From: Bettongia penicillata ogilbyi
Taxonomy: Eukaryota > Chordata > Mammalia > Diprotodontia > Potoroidae
Direction of reading: 5' to 3'
DNA: 64,000 nucleotides
Assembly: GCA_023548195.1 (NCBI GenBank)
Contig: JAJHZJ010000575.1
Span: 2,480,671-2,544,670, forward strand
The notes beneath the pieces are model-generated. The model was given only the letters and a program-made list of their open reading frames with translations. It was not told the origin of the DNA and did no database searches. Below, one piece after another: positions 56,634 to 64,000 of the stretch; position 1 is the stretch's first letter; the number at the start of each line of letters is the position of its first letter. The position numbers and the translations under genes are program-made.

Positions 56634-57807
56634 ATGCCCCCAAAAGGGAAAAAGAATAAGACAATAGGTTACTTTCTTAGTGAGCAGGTATTTTCTTCCA
56701 TCCTTTAGAATGAGGAGGAACAATGCATACCATCAGAAGAAGACCTAAAAGTCAAGGCTTCTTCATCCAAAACCTCCAAAATAAATATGCAATGCTCTCA
56801 GGCCACGGAAGAGCTCAAAAAGGATTTTGAAAATCAAGTAAGAGAAGTGGAGGAAAAATTGGGAAGAGAAATGAGAGTGATGCAAGAAAATTATGAAAAG
56901 TGCATCAATAGCTTGCTAAAGGACACCCAAAACAATGCTAAAGAAATTAACACCTTTAAAAATAGACTAGCTCAAATGGCAAAAGAGGCCCAAAAAGCCA
57001 ATGAAGAGAAGAATGCTTTAAAGGGCAGAATTAGCTAAACGGAAAAGGAAGTTCAAAAGCCCACTGAAGAAAATAGTTCTTTAAAAATTAGAACAGTGCT
57101 GATGAAGGCTAATGACTTTATGAGAAACCAAGAAATTATAAAACAAAACTAAAAGAATGAAAAAATAGAAGATAATGTGAAATATCTCATTGGAAAAACA
57201 ACTGACCTGGAAAACAGATCCAGGAGAGACAATTTAAAAATTATGGGGCTACCTGAAAACCATGATCTAAAATAAAGAGCCTAGACATCATCTTTCATGA
57301 AATTATCAAGGAAAACTACCCTGATATTCTGGAACCAGAGGGTAAAATAAATATTGAAAGAATCCACCAATCACCTGAAAGAGATCAGAAAAGAAAAGCT
57401 CCTAGGAATATTGTAGCCAAATTCCAGAGTTCCCAGGTCAAGGAGAAAATATTGCAAGCAGCTAGAAGGAAACAATTTGAGTATTGTGGAAATACAATCA
57501 GAATAACATAGGATCTGGCAGCTTCTACATTAAGGGATTGAAGGGCTTGGAATATGATATTCCAGAAGTCAAAGAAACTAGGATTAAAACCAAGAATCAT
57601 CTACCTAGAAAAACTGAGTATAATACTTCAGGGGAAAAGTGGTTATTCAATGAAATAGAGAACTTTCAAGCATTTTTGATGAAAAGATCAGAGCTGAATA
57701 GAAAATTTGACTTTCAAACACAAGAATCAAGAAAAGCATTACAGGAAAGAGAAATCATAAGGGACTTACTAAAGTTGAACTGTTTACATTTCTACATGGA
57801 AAGATAA
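56634..57807 (+). pseudogene. HAL1 copy 1, L1 ORF1 (RNA-binding chaperone), broken
   Basis: Starts MPPKGKKNK at 56634. Recognisable parts: a long coiled coil (EELKKDFENQVREVEEKL, about 56808-56862, continuing to 57030), the RRM-type region beginning RRDNLKIMGLPE (57222), and the C-terminal domain RNIVAKFQSSQVKEKIL (57404 on). Broken by stops at 56706 and 57036, and the tail (57484-57807) lies in another frame. In L1 this trimeric protein binds the element RNA and is needed for retrotransposition. This copy cannot make it. Confidence 0.85.
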
Positions 57808-57854
57808 TATTTGTAAATCTTGAAACTTTTCTCAGTGTTTGGGTAATTGGAGAA

Positions 57855-57894
<40 letters not shown>

Positions 57895-58398
57895 GACAGA
57901 GGGCAGTTGGATAGGAAGGAATGATACATTAAAAAAAATTAAGGGGTGAGAGAGGAATATATTGGCAGGAGAAAGGGAGAAATGGAATGGGGCAAATTTT
58001 CTCTCATTAAAAAGGTAAGAAAAAGTTTTTTCAATGGAGAGGAATAGGAGAAGGTGAGAGGAAAAAAATGAAGCTTACTCTCATCACATTTGACTTAAGG
58101 GGGGAATAGTATGCACACTCAGTTTGGTACAAAAATCTTTCTACCCTACAGGAAAGTAAAGGAGAAGGAGCTAAGTGGGATGTGAGTGGGACGATAGAAG
58201 GGAGGGCAAATGAGAAGAGGTGAATAATTAGAAGTAAACACTTTTGGGGAGGCATCAAGTCAAAAGAGAAAATAGAATAAATGGAGGAGGGCAGGAATGC
58301 AAGGAAATATAGTTGGTGTTTCACAATATGACTTTCATGGAAGTCTTTAACAAAACTACACATATGTAACCTATATTGAATTTGCTTGCCTTCTCAGT

Positions 58399-58416
58399 GG
58401 GGATGGGTGGGGAGGG
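58399..58416 (+). other. G-quadruplex motif in HAL1 copy 1 3' UTR
   Basis: GGGG-AT-GGG-T-GGGG-A-GGG: four G-runs with one- or two-base loops. The equivalent position in copy 2 has the same pattern. Confidence 0.7.
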
Positions 58417-58837
58417 AGGAAAGGAGAGAAGTTAGAACTCAAAGTTTTAGGAATGAATGTTGAGAATTTTTTTTGCATGTAATTGGGAAATAAGAAGTAC
58501 AGGTAATGGGGTACAGAAATCTAGCTTGCCCTATAAGAAAAGATGAAGATAAGGGAAGGTAGGAGTGTGATAGAAGGGAGGGTAGAAGGGGTAATCAGAA
58601 TGTAATTATGGGTGGGGGAGGGGAGATATGGGGAGAAAATTTGAAAGTCAAAATCTTGTGGAAATGAATGTTGAAAATTAAAAATAAATAAATAAATTGA
58701 GGGGGAAGAAAAGCAATTTTGCCAGGCAGGAAAAAGACAACCCACTCCATCTAATCCTTTCATCTTCTTCAATGTGACTTTCATAAGTCAGACCCTTAGC
58801 ACTGCTGGCCAATAGAGTGGGGGTGGATGGTCATTAC

Positions 58838-58948
58838 CTGACAGTTTACAAGCTCCTAATAGGTTCACAATATTCTTATCACTTTCAGTGTGAATCATCA
58901 TCTTGAACTCTGATATGAGAGCATCTTTTTCTGAGCTGTCAGACTTTT
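58838..58948 (-). CDS. Isolated class III receptor tyrosine kinase exon, FLT3-like
   Basis: An open 111-bp exon, phase 1 at both ends. The acceptor 'tttcattaacag' (minus strand) precedes 58948 and the donor CAG|gtaatg follows 58838. Translation contains SDSSEKDALISEFKMM and KNIVNLLGACKLSG. In class III kinases (FLT3, KIT, CSF1R, PDGFRs) this exon carries the alpha-C helix, whose Glu pairs with the ATP-binding Lys (present here as S-E-F-K), and the beta-4 NIVNLLGAC strand. Against FLT3 recalled from memory I count about 26 of 38 residues identical; DSSE, KMM and LSG favour FLT3 over KIT or CSF1R. The usually constant LG.H before N-I-V is changed to TESD, which hints at relaxed constraint. I found no ATP-loop, catalytic-loop or DFG exon elsewhere in the window. 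It is either an orphan duplicate or an exon with a very long downstream intron. HAL1 copy 1 ends about 140 bases downstream of it (in gene direction). Confidence 0.72.
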
Positions 58949-59111
58949 CTGTTAATGAAAGCATGTGCATAAATCTTTAAACTAAAACAACATTAAGGAC
59001 TAAAAAATACTAAAGATTACATTTTGTTTCCTGGCTTAAGAATGGTTTGTTTTAAGTATGAGAAATTATGAGAAAAAAAGGGAGCGAGGGGTGTGGAATT
59101 ACTTGAAGTCA

Positions 59112-59239
59112 GGTCATAAGCAGGAGAAGTTCATTAAAAAAAAAAAAAACCGAGCTCCATTCATGACCTTTTTGTCCAATCATAAACAGAAGAAATTAAT
59201 TTTAAAAAAAACTGAGGTCCACGCATGACCTTCTTGTCC
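59112..59239. repeat. Diverged tandem duplication, two units of about 64 bp
   Basis: Unit 1 (59112-59177) and unit 2 (59178-59239) share '..tcataa.cag.agaa', an A run, 'actgag/accgag', 'catgacctt' and 'cttgtcc' in the same order. Confidence 0.8.
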
Positions 59240-59318
59240 TTTAGACTTGTGATTCAGGGGTTGGAGTCAATGACCTCTGATGCTTTTTCTAGCTCCAGAG
59301 CTATGATGCTATGATTTA
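59240..59318 (+). mobile_element. MIR-type SINE 3' end
   Basis: 'ggttggagtcaatgacctct' and 'tttctagctccagagctatg' in sense. Confidence 0.65.
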
Positions 59319-59562
59319 CATATCACTCCCTACCATGTTCAAATGTCTCAAGTGAAGCTAGCAAGTGAAATGAATTTTATAGGGATCTATGGATTTTGAC
59401 TAAACATTCTTAAGGACTACAAAAAGAGTAATGGTGCCAGCTTTTTAAAAGCACTTCCCCTCCACAAATCTCATTTTATCCTTGTGAAGTGTACCAGCAA
59501 TGGCTAGGACAAGAAAGTCCCCTAGTTTACAATGAGGTTCTAAGAAACTTAATGACTCCTAG

Positions 59563-60011
59563 TGTAATGGTAATTTAAATGGAAAGCTCTTTCCCATTCA
59601 TTAATAGGACCCTGTGACCTGTCTGGGTCACATGGAAGTCTGAGTCACATGGAAGCTGCAGTGGGAGGAGCTTGCTGAATGGATGAAACAGAAAGAGGCA
59701 TAGTTAGAGCAGAGCTGAGGGGAAATTAATGAGGCAGCCCTCAGAGTTGAAGAACATAAGCAAGCAGACAGTTGGCTGTGAATGAGAAAAGGGAATTTTG
59801 TTTAAGGAAAGCCTGTTTGTAATTTGTTTAAGGGATTTGGTTTGTGGGAAGTCTAGTAGAGGGAAGGCTTAGGGCTAGTGTTGCCCTCTGCATTGTTATT
59901 GTATATAGATTTTTGTTACTATGGTGGAATGGACTTTTCAGTGTCTGAATAAATGTTTTACTTTGGCCCTCTACATGGAAAGTCTGTTATATTTTGCAAT
60001 TCCAAATTACA
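59563..60011 (+). mobile_element. Possible solo LTR
   Basis: TGTAAT at 59563 and ATTACA ending 60011 are inverted ends. Between them are a TATATAG (59902) and an AATAAA (59948-59953), and a small CACATGGAAG direct repeat at 59628 and 59647. No convincing target duplication, so the borders are tentative. Confidence 0.35.
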
Positions 60012-60329
60012 TCAGCATGTTCCTAGTCTCCCTCAGTGCTATGAATATTGTCTAGGTAATACACCTAGTTACACAGTAGAACTGGCCCTTATTCTTTCTT
60101 CCAGGCAGGACTGGACACATCTTAAATTTAATAATTTATTGTAAATTTGTGGGTTTTTTCTGTATTGAAATTTTGATGATGTAATCATATACTGTCATAT
60201 TGTTTCATATAACCATACTTGCTTGATAAGACCTGTCAGAGGACTTGACCACTGATCAGTTATAATTTGCATTTTATGTGTTTATTTGGAAAATAAAATA
60301 ATCACTTCAACTTTAACTCCAAAAAAAGA

Positions 60330-60790
60330 ATAGAATTCAATGCTGCCTCAATGGGTGCCTTCCAACAAGGAGCCTCCCTTTCACAAGTCAATGGCATCCA
60401 ATTTTCCTTGAAAGATGCAGAAGAAGTACTCTTATTCAATGACCCTCTGATCCAAAACAAGAGAAAAGGCATAAAGCAAGGTGATACTTGCCCACTGAAA
60501 GGGTTTTCTGACTCAACAGAGAAATCCAAGCACAGAATCAAGAAGAAGAGGGTGCTCCTCCACCCTTTATAGAGGGTAAGGTCCCCAAGATCATTTGTTT
60601 CTATATATGAACCCTGGAAGAATGCTTGGATGTGAGCCATACCTACTTAGAAGAATTTGGCCTAACCATCTACACAGGAAGGACCAAGGATATGGAGAAC
60701 GTCTTTTGTCTAAATTATGATATGCAGTTGGACAGATAGCCTATAGAGACTGTCTATCAGTATGTCTATGAATGTCTATATAGATCATGT
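60330..60790 (+). mobile_element. RTE-type LINE fragment
   Basis: Frames include KRKGIKQGDTCPLKGF (60453-60510; the RQGD..SPKLF region of RTE reverse transcriptases), EEFGLTIYTGRTKDMENVF and then MQLDR*PIETVYQYVYE (60725-60772; the family's LDG..I....YVYLG). Stops and shifts throughout. A different RTE branch from the BovB-like copy at 52060. Confidence 0.55.
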
Positions 60791-60849
60791 ATCTATGTAT
60801 CTATATACCTATGTATCTTTCTATCCTCTACCTATTCATGATCTATTCA

Positions 60850-60854
<5 letters not shown>

Positions 60855-60906
<52 letters not shown>
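60855..60906. repeat. CT microsatellite
   Basis: About 26 CT units, pure, 30 bases before HAL1 copy 2. Confidence 0.95.
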
Positions 60907-60910
<4 letters not shown>

Positions 60911-61494
60911 AAAATGGGCTAGGTCTGGGGGTAAGGAGGTGGCAGAGCCAAGATAATGGAGTAACAGCACAAACTTTCTAGAGCACTACCTCCAACCACA
61001 GCCAAATACAAGTAAAAAATGACAAAATCTGGAGCTGCAGAACCCACGTAATGATGGAGTGAAGCAAATCTTCAGCCCAAGACAACCTGGAAAGTCACTG
61101 GAAGATGTCTGTCATGTCACTCTGGGAGCAGAGGATGGCAGAACATGGGCCATGCCAGCACAGATGAGACCTGAGTAGGCCTCAGGGGACTGAATCTTGG
61201 GCACCTGTGACAGTTTCCAACTTCACAACCCCAAAACACTGAGGACAAATTGGAAGGTCAGTATAAAAAGCCTGTGTGGGAGAGTGAAGTGGTCCAGCTC
61301 CTGCCCCAGGGTGGCAGTGGGGGAAGGGGGAATAGGAACCTGAGGCCGACACAGCAGCAGCAGCAACAGTGAATGTTTCTGAAGCTTGAGACACATTGAT
61401 TCAGGGGAATTGTGCAACTGACAGTATACCCCCCAACCCCACTGGAAGCAGAACCTTGACAAAGAGCTCAAAAGTCAATTAAAGGGCTGGGGAA

Positions 61495-62630
61495 ATGAAC
61501 AAAAAACAGAAAGAGAATCAGACTATAGAACTGTACTTTGGTGACAAGGAAAACCAAAACATGCAAACAGAAGATAACAAAGTCAAAGCTCCTCCATCCA
61601 AAGTCTCGAAGAAAAATATGAATTGGTCTCAGGCCATGGAAGAGCTCAGAAAACATTTTGAAAATCAAGTAAGAGAAGTGGAGGAAAAATTGGGAAGAGA
61701 AATGAGAGTGATGCGAGAAAATTATGAAAAACAGGTCAACTGCTCTCTAAAGGAGATCCCCAAAAATTGCAGAAGAAAATAATATTGTAAAGAATAGACT
61801 AATGCAAATAACAAAAGAAGCCCAAAAAGTCAATGAAGAGAAGAATGCCCAAAAAAGCAGAATCTGTCAGATGAGAAAGGAGGTTCAAAAGTTCACTGAA
61901 GAAAATAACTCCTTAAAGATTAGAATGGCAGATGAAAGCTAATGACTTTATGAAAAATCAAGAATATAAAACAAAATCAAAGCAATGAAAATATAGCAGA
62001 CAATGTGAAATATCTCACTGGAAAAGCAACTGACCTGAAAAATAGATCCAGGAGAGACAATTTAAAATTTATGGGACTACCTGAAAGCTATGACCAAAAA
62101 AAGAACCTAGATATTATCTTTCAAGAACTTCTCAAGGAAAGCTGCCCTGATATTCTAGAACCAGAGGATTAAATAAATATTGAAAGAAACCACTGGTCAT
62201 TTCCTGAAAGAGATCCCAAAAGGAAAACACCTAGGAATATTGTAGTCAAATTCCAGAGCTCCCAGGTCAAGGATAAAATATTGCAAGAAGTCAGAAAAAA
62301 ACAATTTGAGTATTGTGGAAATACAATCAGGATAACACAAGATCTAGTAGCTTCTACATTAAGGGATTACAGGTTTTGGAATATGATATTCCAGAAGTCA
62401 AAGGAACTAGGATTTAAACCAACAATCACCTACCCAGCAAAACTGTAATACTTCAGGGGAAAAAAATGAATTCAGTGAAATAGAGGACTTTCAAGCATTC
62501 TTGATGAAAAGACCAGAACTGAATAGAAATTTGACTTATAAACACAAGAATCAAGAGAAGCATGAAAAGGTAAATAGAAAAGAGAGATCATGAGGGACTT
62601 ATTAATGTTCAACTGTTTACATTCCTGTAG
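61495..62630 (+). pseudogene. HAL1 copy 2, L1 ORF1, broken
   Basis: Begins MNKKQKENQ at 61495; the coiled coil (EELRKHFENQVREVEEKL and on) is open to 61782. The frame then shifts, and RRM-type and C-terminal blocks (RRDNLKFMGLPE near 62054; RNIVVKFQSSQVKDKIL near 62235) follow with stops between. It keeps the same domain order as copy 1 with different disabling changes, so each copy decayed separately. Confidence 0.85.
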
Positions 62631-63212
62631 GGAAAGATAATTTTTGTAACTCTTGAGACTTTTCTCAGTATGTTGGTAGTTGGATGGATTATATTCATAT
62701 AGGCAGAGGGCACAGGATGAGTTGAATAGGAAGGAATGATATCTGAAAAAATAAAATTAAGGGGTGAGACAGGAAGGTATTGGGAGGAGAATGGGAGAAA
62801 TAGAATGGGGCAAATTATCTCTTACATAAAAGAGACAAGAAAAAGCTTTTTCGACAGAGGGGAAGAGGAGAAAAGTGAGAGGGAAAAAGTGAACCTTACT
62901 CTCATCACATTTAGCTTAAGGAGGGAAGAACATGCTCACTCAATTTGCAATGAAAATCTATCTTACACTACAGGAAAGTAGGGGAGGAGGGGATAAGTGG
63001 GAGGTGGGGGATGATGGGAGGGACAGTGGGAGGAGGGGTAATTAGAAGTAAACAATTTTGAGGAGAGATGGGGTCAACAGAGAAAATAGAATAAATGGGG
63101 GGCAGGACTGGATGGAGGGAAATATATTTAGTCTTTCACAACATGACTTTTATGGAAATCTTTTGCATAACTGTATATGTATAGCATATATAGAATTGCT
63201 TGCCTTCTCAGT

Positions 63213-63230
63213 GGGTATGGGTGGGGAGGG
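63213..63230 (+). other. G-quadruplex motif in HAL1 copy 2 3' UTR
   Basis: GGG-TAT-GGG-T-GGGG-A-GGG, at the place equivalent to 58399 in copy 1. Confidence 0.7.
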
Positions 63231-63547
63231 AGGAAGAAAGAGACATTGGAACTCAAAGTTTTAAAAATGAATATTAAAAAATTGTTTTTACATGCGACTA
63301 GAAAATAAAACATACAGGCAATGGGGTATAGAAACTTATCTTGCCCTATAAGAAAATAGAGGGAATGACAATAAGGGATGGGAGGGGTGTGATAGAAGGG
63401 AGGACAGTTTGGGGGAGGAGGTAATCAGAATTCATGCTGTCTTAGGGTGGACAGAGGGGAGAGATGGGGAGAAAATTTGGAACTCAAAATCTTGTTGAAA
63501 TGAATGTTGAAAACTAAAAGTAAATACATTTAAAAAAAAAGGAGGTG

Positions 63548-64000
63548 AAGAGTTGGGATTGCCTATAGGAAATAGCAAAGTTCCATGGATGACCTCAGAT
63601 TTCCCACGAAAATAATGGTGCACCTTGTAATAACACCATTCTATTTGCATTCCTAGATGTCATTGAGTCATGGAATATGATGTTCTCTGAAGAATCAACA
63701 GTGGGAATTACACAGGGGCCATTGGAGAAGTTCATGATGGCTACAAACGGACTACAACATGCAGAGAACCTTTGAGGAAGAAGAAGACAACAAAGATGTT
63801 ACCAAGGTAATGTGTGATAGGAAGAAAGAGGGGTTTGGCCACGAGGTGGTGCGAAGAGATGACAGGCAGAAGCTGAGAGCTGGGAGTGGCAGGAGAACAG
63901 AAGAGTGGAGAATATGTGGGAGTATGTGAACAAGAGGCGCATGGACATGGGTCAAGAGGAGCATGGCCAGGGAAACGAAGCCCCAAACGCGTGAGATCAT
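63548..64000. other. Unassigned end of window
   Basis: No repeat recognised. 63657-63808 (plus) lies between an acceptor-like 'ctatttgcattcctag' and a donor-like 'accaag|gtaatg', with one frame open for about 39 codons before a stop. I do not call it an exon. Confidence 0.35.

Larger units (their letters stand above)
55985..58696 (+). mobile_element. HAL1 (half-L1) element, copy 1
   Basis: L1-type 5' UTR beginning near 'ggtggggccaagatggtgga' (55988), a decayed ORF1 (56634-57807), then directly an L1-type purine-rich 3' UTR and an A-rich tail 'aataaataaataaa' (58684-58696). There is no ORF2 or room for one: about 2.7 kb from end to end, the size and layout of HAL1 elements, which depend on L1 enzymes for movement. 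TTGAGG at 55983-55988 and 58697-58702 may be a short target duplication. A CA run (57859-57890) sits in the 3' UTR. Confidence 0.85.
60937..63538 (+). mobile_element. HAL1 (half-L1) element, copy 2
   Basis: Same order as copy 1: 5' UTR starting near 'ggtggcagagccaagataat', ORF1 (61495 to about 62630, broken), purine-rich 3' UTR, A tail (63530-63538). No ORF2. The direct repeat 'aaggaggtg' at 60933-60941 and 63539-63547 may be the target duplication, although part of it could belong to the element's first bases. Confidence 0.85.

Noticed and set aside
56634..57807. A host coiled-coil gene
   Set aside because: The same protein recurs at 61495 with L1 5' UTR, 3' UTR and A tail, so it is HAL1 ORF1.
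63657..63808. Exon-like block with AG and GT borders on plus strand
   Set aside because: Every frame has an early or internal stop and no protein family is recognised.
1..64000. Catalytic-loop, DFG, or ATP-loop exons to partner the FLT3-like exon
   Set aside because: I scanned by eye for the reverse complements of HRDLAARN, DFGLAR, EYCCYGDL, WMAPES and GSGAFGKV codons and found none; a profile search could overturn this.
1..64000. CRISPR arrays, operons, phage or plasmid functions
   Set aside because: Sequence is vertebrate nuclear DNA; the direct repeats seen are microsatellites or transposons.
1..64000. CpG islands or a clear host promoter
   Set aside because: CpG is sparse throughout; the only promoter-like set lies in the solo LTR.

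Overview
The window reads as mammalian, and specifically marsupial, nuclear DNA (opossum, dasyurid or koala type; I cannot separate these). Evidence: CpG-poor DNA with no dense gene content; abundant ancient LINE-2, LINE-3/CR1 and MIR; tRNA-derived SINEs of the Mar type joined to an RTE-like tail; RTE/BovB-type LINE fragments; a marsupial-type L1 3' end; and two 'half-L1' (HAL1) elements carrying an L1 ORF1 but no ORF2. There are no operons, ribosome binding sites or CRISPR arrays. Almost every short open frame lies in a repeat or is chance.

Layout. 0-2.8 kb: L2 pieces. 2.97-3.75 kb: a solo retroviral LTR with a 4-bp target duplication. 3.8-9.2 kb: MIR, L2, a hAT-like fragment, a G-rich tract, a long TTC/TC array and an L3/CR1 piece. 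9.2-10.7 kb: a 5'-truncated L1 inserted in an older L2. 11.3-13.8 kb: SINEs and L2. 14.2-15.0 kb: a processed pseudogene of SETD6, followed by a GA/GACA array. 17-31 kb: scattered MIR, SINEs and an L3/CR1 copy, with long stretches that look unique. 31.5-35.3 kb: a decayed RTE LINE split by an antisense L1. 35.3-37 kb: a long antisense L2. 37-51 kb: more L2, MIR, SINE and microsatellites, including a second long CT array inside an L2. 52.1-52.7 kb: a BovB-like RTE piece. 56.0-58.7 kb and 60.9-63.5 kb: two HAL1 elements in the same orientation.

The only convincing host protein-coding signal is one 111-bp exon on the minus strand (58838-58948). It encodes the alpha-C helix/NIVNLLGAC segment of a class III receptor tyrosine kinase, closest to FLT3, and has intact AG and GT splice borders. 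I found no neighbouring kinase exon anywhere in the window, so it is either an orphan duplicated exon or an exon flanked by a very long intron. I see no new multi-gene system here. The main value is the orphan kinase exon, the SETD6 retrocopy, and a readable record of nested transposition.
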